Source of the DNA: Sphingomonas caeni
GTDB taxonomy: Bacteria > Pseudomonadota > Alphaproteobacteria > Sphingomonadales > Sphingomonadaceae
DNA length: 64,000 nucleotides
Direction: 5' to 3'
NCBI RefSeq assembly: GCF_026013415.1
Contig: NZ_JAPDOK010000002.1
Location: 124,001-188,000 of the forward strand
Under the pieces are notes generated by a model. The model made no database searches. It worked only from the letters and a program-made list of their open reading frames with translations, and was not told the origin of the DNA. The number at the start of each line of letters is the position of its first letter. Within the stretch, counting starts at the first letter, position 1. The translations under genes were made by a program, and so were the position numbers. Of the stretch, positions 18,674 through 27,065 are shown in pieces.

Positions 18674-19738
18674 ATGTCGGACCGGGCCGCACTCCTCGAA
18701 GTGATGCTGCAGCAAGTGGCGGAGGAACCGCGCGCGATGATCGCGATCGCGCGCCAGATGCTAGCCGTGGGGGACCGGGTGCGCGCGCTCGATCTGGCCG
18801 AGCGGGTCTTCGCGATGACCGGCGGCGCGGGCGAGGCCGGGGTCACCGCCGCCGAAATCCTGAGCGACGGCGTCTATTCCTGGCACTTCCTGATCCCGCG
18901 CGACCGGGCGCGCAACGACGCCTATGAAATGGCGCTGCTCCGCGCGATCCGGCCGGGCTGCAAGGTGCTGGAGATCGGGGCCGGCACGGGATTGCTGGCG
19001 ATGATGGCCGCCCGCGCCGGCGCCGAAGTCGTGACCTGCGAGGCCGATCCCGCGATCGCCTCTGCCGCGCGCGATGTCGTCGCCACCAATGGCTATGCGG
19101 ACCGCGTCCGCGTGCTCGGCATGCATTCGACCGCGATCGATCCCGAGCGCGACATGGGCGGCCCGGCGGATATCCTGGTTTCGGAGATCGTCAGCAACGA
19201 CTTGCTGAGCGAGGGCGTGCTGGCCGCGCATGAGGATGCGATGCCGCGGCTGATCAAGCCCGGCGCCGCGATCATCCCCGCGCGCGGCGCGATCCGGGTG
19301 GCGCTGGCGGCGGACACGAAGCGTTCTCCGCGGCTGGACAACGCAAGCGGCTTCGACCTCAGCGCCTTCAATCGCCTCGCCTCGCCCAATGAGATGACGC
19401 GAGTCGGCATGGGGCAGATCGCCCTGCGGAGCGATTCGACCGACCTGTTCGCCTTCGATTTCGCGTCGGGCGGCCCCTGGAAAGCCGAGCGCGCCGAGCA
19501 TCGCTTCGCTTCGCATGGCGGCAGGATCGACGGAATCGTCCAGTGGATCGCGCTCGAAATGGACGAGACCGGCCGCTACGAAAATCGCCCCATGGAGGGC
19601 GCAGCCTCTTGTTGGGGCCCGCTTTTCTGGCGTTTCCCCCGGTCCCTGGAAACCGAACCCGGCGACCCCGTCGATATCGGCGGCGCGCATGAGCGGGACC
19701 GAGTGCGTCTTTGGTGCAACTTATTGTCTACCTTTTGA
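18674..19738 (+). CDS. PRMT-like class I SAM methyltransferase
   Basis: A 354-residue protein. The SAM-binding motif VLEIGAGTGLLAMMAARAG starts at residue 98, followed by CEADP. The segment SEIVSNDLLSEG holds Glu171 and Glu180, nine residues apart, matching the double-E loop that holds the guanidinium in protein arginine methyltransferases. The next segment, AHEDAMPRLIKPGAAIIPARG, also resembles PRMTs. An Arg side chain on a peptide is a plausible substrate: the first precursor candidate, 40 bases downstream, has an Arg in its predicted core. The N-terminal 70 residues are helical and unassigned. The real target is unknown. Confidence 0.85.
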   Translation: MSDRAALLEVMLQQVAEEPRAMIAIARQMLAVGDRVRALDLAERVFAMTGGAGEAGVTAAEILSDGVYSWHFLIPRDRARNDAYEMALLRAIRPGCKVLEIGAGTGLLAMMAARAGAEVVTCEADPAIASAARDVVATNGYADRVRVLGMHSTAIDPERDMGGPADILVSEIVSNDLLSEGVLAAHEDAMPRLIKPGAAIIPARGAIRVALAADTKRSPRLDNASGFDLSAFNRLASPNEMTRVGMGQIALRSDSTDLFAFDFASGGPWKAERAEHRFASHGGRIDGIVQWIALEMDETGRYENRPMEGAASCWGPLFWRFPRSLETEPGDPVDIGGAHERDRVRLWCNLLSTF

Positions 19739-19777
19739 GTTGATGGTACCGGGAATCGGTCAAATAGGGGACATAGT

Positions 19778-19933
19778 ATGGAAAAACTTCCGGAGAATCG
19801 GGAGCCCGATACGACGATCGCTGGCAATGACGACACGTGGGTGAAGCCCGAGCTTGTGTCGTTCCTGCCCGCCAAGGCCGCGGAGGGCATCTCGTATCGG
19901 CCGACCGACGGCATCAGCAATCTGACTCCCTGA
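19778..19933 (+). CDS. Candidate RiPP precursor peptide with lasso-like leader and core
   Basis: A 51-residue ORF with a good ribosome binding site (AGGGG seven bases before ATG 19778) between the methyltransferase and sulfotransferase genes. The hydrophilic N-terminus is followed by WVKPEL at residues 21-26, which fits the YxxPxL leader motif that PqqD-type RRE proteins bind in lasso precursors. After AAE the predicted core GISYRPTDGISNLTP (37-51) starts with Gly and has Asp at position 8. This is the usual set-up for an 8-residue macrolactam ring and a 7-residue tail. Against it, the leader has Ala instead of Thr at -2, and no B2 leader protease is visible nearby. Tyr, Ser, Thr and Arg in the core could accept the sulfo, phospho or methyl groups suggested by neighbouring genes. 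Confidence 0.75.
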   Translation: MEKLPENREPDTTIAGNDDTWVKPELVSFLPAKAAEGISYRPTDGISNLTP

Positions 19934-19944
19934 CACGTGCGGGG

Positions 19945-20003
19945 AGGGACGGGTAACGGGTGGACGGCGGCGACGCCGTCCATGTGCTGTGCCGTACGTC
20001 CCT
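19945..20003 (+). other. Stem-loop between precursor gene and sulfotransferase gene
   Basis: A perfect 8-bp hairpin (GGACGGCG, loop GCGA, CGCCGTCC; 19962-19981) sits inside an outer 7-bp pair (AGGGACG 19945-19951, CGTCCCT 19997-20003). It starts 12 bases after the precursor stop. It has no T-run, so it may protect the precursor mRNA or partly block readthrough rather than end transcription. Confidence 0.5.
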
Positions 20004-20016
20004 TCGATGAACCTTC

Positions 20017-20871
20017 GTGAGCGATTCCGATCCGGCCGGGCCAGCGGCCCGGCCCTATGACCTGACGACGGCAGCGCATGACTATCCCGCCCGGGATGAC
20101 GCGCCCACGCGGACAATCCTGCTCTGCACGCATCCGAGATCGGGCAGCACGCTCCTCGGCGAAGCGCTCTATTTTGCGGGCGGGCTCGGCTGCCCGCTCG
20201 AATATTTCCATGCGGGTTTCAGGCCGTCCTTCGCCCGGCGCTGGGACGCGCCCGATATCGGGCGGCTGAGCGCCGCGGTCCGCCGCCACCGCACCGAACC
20301 CAACGGCACCATGGCGGTGAAGCTGTTCTGGCGCGATATCGAGGAGATTGCGCGCGAGAGCGATCCCGCGCTGGCGGACCTGGCCAATGTGCCGCCCGGC
20401 GATGCGCCCGCCGACTATTACCGCGCGCTGGCGGAGCATGTCGAGCGCCTGTTCCCCAACCCGGTCTTCGTCCATCTCTGGCGCGAAGACCGGCTGCGCC
20501 AGGCCATTTCGGCGGTGGTGGCGGTCGATACCGGCCGCTGGCGCCTGATCCCCGGCGTGGAGGGGCAGGCTCCGATCGGCATGCCCGAATTCGATGTCGA
20601 GCGCATCGAGCGCATCATGAGCTATTCGGATTATTGCCACGGCCATTTCCGCAACCTGTTCGCGGCGATGGGCGTGACCCCGTATCCGATCAGCTACGAG
20701 GCGCTGACGACGGACTATACCGCGAGCGTCGCGGGCGTGCTCGCCTGGCTGGGCAGTACGGCCGAGCCCATGGCGCCGCGGATGCAGCGCCAGGCCGATC
20801 TGGAGAGCGAGGCGCTGGTCCTGCGTTATCTGCGCGAGCACGCTCTGTCTGCCGGCGGACCGGCGCGGTGA
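20017..20871 (+). CDS. Stf0-type sulfotransferase
   Basis: A 284-residue protein with the PAPS 5'-phosphosulfate loop LLCTHPRSGSTLLGEAL at about residue 34 and a second PAPS-contact region, FPNPVFVHLWREDRLRQAIS. Both match the Stf0 family, whose best-known member sulfates trehalose. It would transfer sulfate from PAPS to a hydroxyl. Its position directly after a precursor gene and before a 2OG oxygenase suggests it sulfates a hydroxylated or Tyr/Ser/Thr residue of the peptide, which is an inference. The start is GTG 20017 with a weak ribosome binding site. Its stop overlaps the next gene as GTGA. Confidence 0.9.
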   Translation: MSDSDPAGPAARPYDLTTAAHDYPARDDAPTRTILLCTHPRSGSTLLGEALYFAGGLGCPLEYFHAGFRPSFARRWDAPDIGRLSAAVRRHRTEPNGTMAVKLFWRDIEEIARESDPALADLANVPPGDAPADYYRALAEHVERLFPNPVFVHLWREDRLRQAISAVVAVDTGRWRLIPGVEGQAPIGMPEFDVERIERIMSYSDYCHGHFRNLFAAMGVTPYPISYEALTTDYTASVAGVLAWLGSTAEPMAPRMQRQADLESEALVLRYLREHALSAGGPAR

Positions 20872-21479
20872 CCGAAACGCCCCCGCCGGTGATGCTCCCC
20901 TATCTGCGGATCGCGGGGTTCCTCGACGCGGGCGAGCACGCCGCGCTGCTCGAATGGACGCTTGCCAATGAGGCGCGCTTCGCCCCGGCGCAGCTCGCCG
21001 GCGGGCTTGTCGAACCCAAGGCGCGCATTGCCCTGGCGCTGCGCGATCTCGGGCCGTCGGCCCCGATCCTGACCGAGCGGCTGCGCGCCGCCGCCTCCGA
21101 ATGGAGCGCGGCGCTGCGCACCACGCCGTTCGAGACGAGCGAGGTCGAACTCGAGCTCGCCGCGCACAATGACGGTGCGCATTTCACGCTGCATGCGGAC
21201 ACTTATGCGAGTTCGCAGCCCGCGCGCGGCGACCGCATGCTGAGCGCGGTCTATTATTTCCACCGCCAGCCCCGCGGATTCGAGGGCGGGAGCCTGCGCC
21301 TGCACCGGCTCGGCGCGGCACCGGGCGACCCGGGGCTGGACATCGCCCCGGACGACAACAGCCTGGTCGTGTTCCCGTCCTGGGGCCCGCACGAAGTGCT
21401 GCGGGTCAGCTGCCCCTCGCGCGCCTTTGCCGATTCACGCTTTGCCGTGAATGGCTGGATCTATCGCGCGCGGATTTAG
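20868..21479 (+). CDS. 2-oxoglutarate/Fe(II)-dependent oxygenase (prolyl-4-hydroxylase-like)
   Basis: A 203-residue protein with the iron triad of the double-stranded beta-helix oxygenases: HAD (His109, Asp111) and PHE (His175), plus Arg191 in DSRFAVNGW as the likely 2-oxoglutarate ligand. GGSLRLHRL and LVVFPSWGPHEV match the P4H-like layout. It should hydroxylate an unactivated C-H bond. Translation is coupled to the sulfotransferase by a GTGA overlap, so hydroxylation followed by sulfation of the same product is a reasonable guess. Its stop overlaps the convergent PqqD stop. Confidence 0.85.
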   Translation: MTETPPPVMLPYLRIAGFLDAGEHAALLEWTLANEARFAPAQLAGGLVEPKARIALALRDLGPSAPILTERLRAAASEWSAALRTTPFETSEVELELAAHNDGAHFTLHADTYASSQPARGDRMLSAVYYFHRQPRGFEGGSLRLHRLGAAPGDPGLDIAPDDNSLVVFPSWGPHEVLRVSCPSRAFADSRFAVNGWIYRARI

Positions 21480-21772
21480 ACGGGTTCGATCTCGAGCACG
21501 CCGCGTTCGAGAAGGTCCGCCACGAATTCGGTGACGTCGCTGCGGCACGTCTCGGGATCGACGCGAAAGCCGTTGGCCATGTGATCGCACACCGCGCCGA
21601 GGCTCTGGGGCTCCGCGACGAGCGCCCAGATCTTCGCGCCGGTCCGGTTCAGCTGAAAGAAATAGCCGCTGTCGATGTCGAGCAGGATGGCGTCGTCCGC
21701 GACATCGGCTGCGACCAGCCCGGGCTTGCGCCGAAGCCGCGTCGTCGCGTCGATCGTGGGAACGTCTTTCAT
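21476..21772 (-). CDS. PqqD-family (RRE) protein, first copy
   Basis: A 98-residue protein of the PqqD type, which binds leader peptides and presents precursors to modifying enzymes. Typical features are DDAILLDIDSGYFFQLNRTGAKIWALV and a helical C-terminus with VTEFVADLLERGVLEI. ATG 21772 fits the domain boundary. The frame is open further upstream but runs into the cyclase gene. It is the last gene of a three-gene minus-strand operon (PqqD, asparagine-synthetase-like, PqqD) and ends tail to tail with the oxygenase gene. Confidence 0.88.
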   Translation of the reverse strand: MKDVPTIDATTRLRRKPGLVAADVADDAILLDIDSGYFFQLNRTGAKIWALVAEPQSLGAVCDHMANGFRVDPETCRSDVTEFVADLLERGVLEIEPV

Positions 21773-21797
21773 GTCGATGGTGCCTCGGCCGAACGGA

Positions 21798-23696
21798 TCA
21801 GAGCCCGAAGGCATGCTCCAGCCACATATCGGTTGCAAGCGCGAACCAGACCGGACCCCAGGCGCTTGCCGGGATATCCCCGGTCGATCCGTTGCGGCGC
21901 CACGCCGCGAAGGGAGCGTTCAGCGCCTCGATACGCTCGGGATCGATCCAGCCGAGCTTCGCGCAGAGCAGATCCTTGGCGGGCCGCTGACGGAGCAATT
22001 CGGTGATCGCATCGACCTGATGCGACACGAAATAGGATTTGGTGCGCCGCTGGCGGATCTTTTCGGGCAGCGTCCCGCGCATCGCCTCGCGCAGCAGATA
22101 TTTGCGGGTGTTGAACTTGCGCAGATGCTCGCCCGAAGCGCCCATGAAGAACCGCGTCAGGTTCAGATCGTGGAACGGGTGGCGGATCTCGACGCCGTGA
22201 TATTCGGTGAAGGCGAGCACCGTATCGACCATCGTGTAGCGCCGCCCGAGCGAATAGACGCAGTAGCGCGATTTCTGATCCATGCCCTTCAGGCCCTTGC
22301 GGGCGATCTGCTGACGCCAGCGCTCCTCGAGCCCGATCCGCTCCATCCAGTCGGCCCGGATCCAGTCGGGCTTGTCGAGGCGGAAATCGAGATGCGGCCG
22401 CAGCTGCGCCTCGCGGTGCCGCGGGCTGATCAGCGGCATCCCGGCGGTGTAGAGCGTGCGCCGCGCCTGCACATACCAGGGGGAATTGGGCCATTGCTCG
22501 GCGCCATGGCGGAACATGGCGCGCCACTGGCCGCGCAGGAGCTGATCGGACCAATGCGCGTAATAGCCGTTGAGCCAGTCGTCACCGCCTTCGCCGGTCA
22601 GGAGCACGCGCCGCCCGTCGCCCTGAAGCGCGGCACACACGCCCCCCATCGTGTCGAGGACATTGGGGCGCACCGGCAGCTGATAGGAATCGGCGCACCA
22701 TTGCCGCGACCAATCGGGATCGAAGGGTTTCGAGCCGACCGCCTCGGCGGTAATGCCGAGATGATGCTCGACCTCGCTGCTCCACTCGGTTTCGTCGTGC
22801 GGCTCGCCGGGAAAGCGCGCCGTGATCGCGCCGATCTGACGGTCGAGCTTGCCGGCGCGGAACAACTGCGTCGCGCGGCACACCACCGACGAGGAATCGA
22901 GCCCGCCCGACAATTGCGCGGTCACCGGACCGGCGCTGCGGGTGGTGGCGGCCAGCGATTGATCGAACAGATGGTTGAACCGCTCGATATGATAGTCGAG
23001 CGACCGGCTGGAGAGATCCTCGAACGGCCCGCCATGCCAGGCCCAGCTGGAGACGCGTCCGTCCTCGAAGCGGATCGATCCGCCCTGGGGCACGCGTTCG
23101 ATTCCGCCCCAGATCGTGTCGGTCTCCGACACGAACCGCGCCGAAAGAAACTCGCCGATCGCGCCTTCGTTGAGCTTGCGCTCGAACCCCAGGCCCAGGA
23201 TCAGCGCACGCGGCTCGGTCGCGAAGCCGAAGGTGCGCCCGTCGAACGCCCAGAGCAGGGGCCGCCACCCCATCGGCGAGCGGAACAGCTCGAGCCGGCG
23301 CGCACGGGGCTGCCACACCGCGATGGCATAGTCGCCGGTCAGCTGATGGACGAAGTCCCTGCCCTCGCGCTCGAACAGCGCCAGCGCGATCACGCCGTCG
23401 GGAGCGCCGGCCAGCTTCTTCCCGGCGGGCCCCAGCCGGTCGAGCAAATAGCCGCGATTGTCGAGCCGCCCGTCGAGCAGCAAGGCAATCCCCGATTCGC
23501 CGCCGATAAAGGGCTGGGTCTCGCCGCGCGCTTCGGGCGTCGTCGCATGCGCGAAACGCACCAGCCCGGCGGCATCGTCATGCCAGTGCGACACGCCGTC
23601 AAAGCCGCGCCGCATGGTCGAGCCCGCCACGCGGTCGAGCACCTCGGCGGACATGGCGCGCCCGTCGGCGAACAACGCGCCCGCGATCCCGCTCAT
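21798..23696 (-). CDS. Asparagine-synthetase-like protein (lasso cyclase-like), first copy
   Basis: A 632-residue AsnB homologue. The N-terminus reads MSGIAGALF where true AsnB has MCGI, so the nucleophilic Cys of the glutaminase domain is Ser and glutamine hydrolysis should be lost. The synthetase domain keeps the PP-loop SGGLDSSS (from Ser263), LLTGEGGDDWLNGY, and KYLLREAMRGTLPEKIRQRRTK. AMP activation of an acidic side chain without ammonia production is what lasso-peptide cyclases do. GGAGGGG five bases before ATG 23696 supports the start. With PqqD genes on both sides and a lasso-like precursor 1.9 kb away, a macrolactam-forming role is the best guess. Confidence 0.88.
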   Translation of the reverse strand: MSGIAGALFADGRAMSAEVLDRVAGSTMRRGFDGVSHWHDDAAGLVRFAHATTPEARGETQPFIGGESGIALLLDGRLDNRGYLLDRLGPAGKKLAGAPDGVIALALFEREGRDFVHQLTGDYAIAVWQPRARRLELFRSPMGWRPLLWAFDGRTFGFATEPRALILGLGFERKLNEGAIGEFLSARFVSETDTIWGGIERVPQGGSIRFEDGRVSSWAWHGGPFEDLSSRSLDYHIERFNHLFDQSLAATTRSAGPVTAQLSGGLDSSSVVCRATQLFRAGKLDRQIGAITARFPGEPHDETEWSSEVEHHLGITAEAVGSKPFDPDWSRQWCADSYQLPVRPNVLDTMGGVCAALQGDGRRVLLTGEGGDDWLNGYYAHWSDQLLRGQWRAMFRHGAEQWPNSPWYVQARRTLYTAGMPLISPRHREAQLRPHLDFRLDKPDWIRADWMERIGLEERWRQQIARKGLKGMDQKSRYCVYSLGRRYTMVDTVLAFTEYHGVEIRHPFHDLNLTRFFMGASGEHLRKFNTRKYLLREAMRGTLPEKIRQRRTKSYFVSHQVDAITELLRQRPAKDLLCAKLGWIDPERIEALNAPFAAWRRNGSTGDIPASAWGPVWFALATDMWLEHAFGL

Positions 23697-23726
23697 CGCG
23701 GCCCCTCCGTCTGCGCGCGCCGGGCT

Positions 23727-23984
23727 TCAGCCATCCACGAGCAGCCCCATGTCGAGCGCCCCGGCGATGAACGCATCGACATCGCGCCTGACCTTGTCGA
23801 GCGGCGCCCGGTTCGTCTCGGCGAGCTCGGCGGCGATTTCCGCCGCACCCTTTCCGGCGGCGATCCGACGCCAGATTTCGGCGGCCGAAAGGTTGAGCAC
23901 ATGATATCGCCCGTCGCGGCTATCATAGACGGCGAGTTCGCCCGCGACGGGCGGCCAGGAAAGCTGGGGGGCGATCGCAATCAT
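23727..23984 (-). CDS. PqqD-family (RRE) protein, second copy
   Basis: An 85-residue PqqD-like protein (ELAVYDSRDGRYHVLNLSAAEIWRRIAAG, then a helical end VDAFIAGALDMGLLVDG). It is the size of lasso B1 recognition proteins. ATG 23984 fits the fold. Longer in-frame starts reach 24059 but would run into the divergent radical SAM gene leader. It is first in the minus-strand operon, 30 bases before the cyclase gene, so it is the most likely partner presenting a leader peptide to that cyclase. Confidence 0.83.
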   Translation of the reverse strand: MIAIAPQLSWPPVAGELAVYDSRDGRYHVLNLSAAEIWRRIAAGKGAAEIAAELAETNRAPLDKVRRDVDAFIAGALDMGLLVDG

Positions 23985-24102
23985 CGCTTTGCGCTGACAT
24001 GATTTGCGGGCTCCGCGCAAGAGGCCGGGCCGGGCGCTTCGGGTAGACAGCGGCGGCATGAGCGTGCGAGTGAGGATAACTCGTCAACCGGAGGTGGCTA
24101 GC

Positions 24103-25926
24103 GTGGCGACGGCCGGCGGTTTCGCGACCGATATCTGCCTGTTTCTGCCGCCCTTCGCGCCGGTGGATTTTCCCCAGCTCGGCACCGCGGTCCTCAAGAC
24201 GGCATGCCAGCGGCGCGGCCTTTCGACGCGGCTCGTCTATGGCAATCTGATGCTGGCGGGCCGCATCGGGCTCGACCTTTATCAGGCGGTGGACGGGCGC
24301 ATGATGCGAAACATGGTCGCCGAGCTGCTCTTTCGCGACCATGCCTATCCGGCCGAGATCGCCGCGATACTCTCCGAACCGGAGCGGATCGATCATGATT
24401 TCGACGCGGAATATGCCGCGGTCGCGGCCGAGATCGCGCCGGCGATCGAGGCGATGGTCGATGAAATCCTGGCGCTCAGGCCGCGCATCCTCGGCCTGTC
24501 CTCGACCTTCCAGCAGAACATGGCCTGCTCCGCGATCGCGCTCAGGGTGAAGGCGCGCGCGCCCGACATCTGCATCGTCATGGGGGGCGCCAACGCCGCC
24601 TGGCCGATCTGCCTCGGGCTGGCGCGCAGCTTTCCCTGGGTCGATCATTTCTTCGCCGGGGAATCCGACATCGATTTCCCTGACTTTTGCGAACGGCTGA
24701 TCCGGGGCGGCGAAGGGCCACGGGAGCGGGTCATCAGGAGCGCGCCGATCAACGACATGCGCATCGTCGCCCCGCCCGATTTCAGCGATTATTTCGCCAC
24801 GCTGCGCCCGCTCCAGGCCGCGGGCGCGCTGCCCGAATGGCTGCCGCGCTATCTCACCGCGGAGAGCTCGCGCGGGTGCTGGTGGGGGGCGAAGAGCCAT
24901 TGCACCTTTTGCGGGCTCAACGGCGACGACGGCATGGCCTTTCGCCATAAGCCCGCCGAGCGGGTCTGCGAGGAATTCGACGCGCTGGCGGCATGGGGCG
25001 TCCCGCCCATCTACATGACCGACAACATCATGCCGCGCCAATATCTGACCGATTTGCTCCCCCGCCTCGCGGAGGCGGGCAAACGCTTCCAGATCTTCTA
25101 CGAAGTGAAGTCGAACATGTCGCAGTCCGAGGTGGACATCATGGCGCGCGGCGGCGTCAGGATGATCCAGCCGGGGATCGAATCGCTGGCGTCGGGGCCG
25201 CTCAGGCTGATGCGCAAGGGCGTCTCGGCGCATCAGAACATCGCGCTGCTGCGCGATTGCGGCGGGGTAGGGATCATGGTGGCGTGGGGGATCATCTACG
25301 GATTCCCGGGCGAAGCCGCGCGCGACTATGCGGCGATGGCCGACCTGATGCCGCTGCTCGCGCATCTCCAGCCGCCCAATGCGATGCACCGGATCGTCAT
25401 CGACCGGTTCAGCCCGCTCTATCGCGACAATATCGCCAGCGGCATCGGCGCGCTTTCGACCTTCGAGAATTATCGCGCCCTCTATCCGCCCTGGATCGAT
25501 CCGAAGGACGTCGCCTATCACTTCACCGGCGACTATTCGACCGAGCTGACCGGTGACCCGGCGCTGCTCGCGCGGCTCGAGGGACGGATCGCCGAATGGC
25601 GCGCCGGCTGGGCAAGCAAGCCGGTGCCCGTCCTGCAACGCTTCGATCGCGAGGGCGGCGCGATCATCCTCGACACGCGGCCATGCGCGCGCCGGCCGAT
25701 GACGCGGCTGTCCCAGGCGCAGAATGACGCGCTCGCGGCGCTCGAACGCCCGCGGTCATGGGGCACGATCGATCCGGCGACGCATGCCGATGTCGAATGG
25801 CTGGTCGAGCAGGGGTTCGCGATCGATTATGAGGACAAGCTCGTCAGCATCGTCGTGCAGCCGCGCAGCGTGACCGCAGCAGCGGGCGACGCGCCCGATT
25901 TCGCCGTCCAACCCCAAATGGTCTGA
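24103..25926 (+). CDS. RiPP-maturation radical SAM protein with N-terminal B12-type domain
   Basis: A 607-residue protein. The N-terminal part (FLPPFAPVDFPQLGTAVLKTA, then LGLSSTFQQNMACSAIAL and MGGANAAW) resembles a cobalamin-binding domain. The radical SAM core has GCWWGAKSHCTFCGLNG with Cys259, Cys267 and Cys270. The CX7CX2C spacing is that of the RiPP-maturation C-methyltransferase group (TIGR03975 type) rather than CX3CX2C. GTG 24103 is preferred because GGAGG lies eight bases upstream. Other in-frame starts at 24004 and 24058 lack this. It would methylate unactivated carbons of a peptide. Which precursor it serves is unknown. Confidence 0.88.
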   Translation: MATAGGFATDICLFLPPFAPVDFPQLGTAVLKTACQRRGLSTRLVYGNLMLAGRIGLDLYQAVDGRMMRNMVAELLFRDHAYPAEIAAILSEPERIDHDFDAEYAAVAAEIAPAIEAMVDEILALRPRILGLSSTFQQNMACSAIALRVKARAPDICIVMGGANAAWPICLGLARSFPWVDHFFAGESDIDFPDFCERLIRGGEGPRERVIRSAPINDMRIVAPPDFSDYFATLRPLQAAGALPEWLPRYLTAESSRGCWWGAKSHCTFCGLNGDDGMAFRHKPAERVCEEFDALAAWGVPPIYMTDNIMPRQYLTDLLPRLAEAGKRFQIFYEVKSNMSQSEVDIMARGGVRMIQPGIESLASGPLRLMRKGVSAHQNIALLRDCGGVGIMVAWGIIYGFPGEAARDYAAMADLMPLLAHLQPPNAMHRIVIDRFSPLYRDNIASGIGALSTFENYRALYPPWIDPKDVAYHFTGDYSTELTGDPALLARLEGRIAEWRAGWASKPVPVLQRFDREGGAIILDTRPCARRPMTRLSQAQNDALAALERPRSWGTIDPATHADVEWLVEQGFAIDYEDKLVSIVVQPRSVTAAAGDAPDFAVQPQMV

Positions 25927-25935
25927 TCTTGCGCT

Positions 25936-27039
25936 TCAGCCGGGACTGCGCCGGCGCAACACACGGCCCAGAAGCGCGCGCGGGCGTGCCCCCACGGCTT
26001 CCACCCAGGCCACGATCGGCCGCTTTCGGAGCAGGAACGGCCGCTCGACAAAGTGGCAGGAACAGGCCGCAGCCACCAGCGTCAGCGGAAGCGCGGTCAG
26101 GATATTCGCATACCAGGGGCGCAGCGGGGGCCAGCTCCACAGCAGCTGCTGGATCGGATAGGCGAGCACATACACGCCGTAGGAATAGTCATAGCGGCCG
26201 GCGAGCCATGTCGCGCGCGGATTGTACAGGCCCAGCCAGACGGTGAAATAGGCGATCGGCACCATCGCCAGCGCGCGCGTGTGCGGGTAGATATAGAGCA
26301 ACGCGGTCGCGATGAACGACACCACGCCCCAGCGCGAACTCCAGGGCAGCCGGTAGCGGTACAGGTACACGACCACCCCGGCGAGACAGGCGTTCAGCAA
26401 CGACCATGCGTAGAGCCACGGCCCGCGCGGCGCGGGCGTCAGCAAGCCACCGACCCAGATGGCCAGCGTAAAGCCGATCAGGAACAGGAGCCCCATCCAT
26501 CGGCGGCGCATCAGCCCCAGCCCGCCGAGCAATGCCAGCGCGCCGTAGCACCAGAGCTCGTAGGGGATTGTCCACAGCTGCCCGTTCACCTCGGGGCGGG
26601 GGTGATCGAGAAAGACGCCCGGCAGCAAATATTGCGGATCGCCGAGCAGGTTGAGGAAATAGCGCCAGAATAGCGGGTCCGAAAAATACGCGCGCAGCGG
26701 CACCACGGTCACGAGCGGCCCCATCAGCAACGCCGACAGGAATATCTCCGCCGCCAGCGCCGGCATCAGGCGGACGGCCCGGAGCGTCAAAAACCCCTCG
26801 GCCGTGCGCGACCGGGCCAGGCTGCCGGCGACGAGAAACCCCGAAACGCCGAAGAACATCGGCAGGATCGCAAGCTTGAACGGCGCGAACGGGCTCGTCG
26901 TGGTCCAATGCTTGGCCGCGAGCGCATCGGAGAGATCGAAGCTGTGCGAAATGAGGACGCAGATCGAAAGCCCGATACGCATATAGTCGAACCCGCGCGG
27001 GTTCGGGATCGTCTCCAACCGCAATCCGATGCTCGCCAC
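25936..27039 (-). CDS. Acyltransferase-3 family membrane protein, first copy
   Basis: A 367-residue protein with about ten membrane helices and acyltransferase-3 patterns: GFDYMRIGLSICVLISHSFD with the catalytic-type His, PMFFGVSGFLVAGSL, RRAWRL-like LRAVRLMPALAAE, and NGQLWTIPYELWCYGAL. The end FVERPFLLRKR also fits. These proteins acylate sugars or other small groups at the membrane. The start is GTG 27039 with GGGGAG eight bases upstream. It is transcribed opposite to the neighbouring peptide genes and ends nine bases from the radical SAM stop. Confidence 0.9.
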   Translation of the reverse strand: MASIGLRLETIPNPRGFDYMRIGLSICVLISHSFDLSDALAAKHWTTTSPFAPFKLAILPMFFGVSGFLVAGSLARSRTAEGFLTLRAVRLMPALAAEIFLSALLMGPLVTVVPLRAYFSDPLFWRYFLNLLGDPQYLLPGVFLDHPRPEVNGQLWTIPYELWCYGALALLGGLGLMRRRWMGLLFLIGFTLAIWVGGLLTPAPRGPWLYAWSLLNACLAGVVVYLYRYRLPWSSRWGVVSFIATALLYIYPHTRALAMVPIAYFTVWLGLYNPRATWLAGRYDYSYGVYVLAYPIQQLLWSWPPLRPWYANILTALPLTLVAAACSCHFVERPFLLRKRPIVAWVEAVGARPRALLGRVLRRRSPG

Positions 27040-27065
27040 CGCACACTCCCCTTGCGCGCGGGAGA

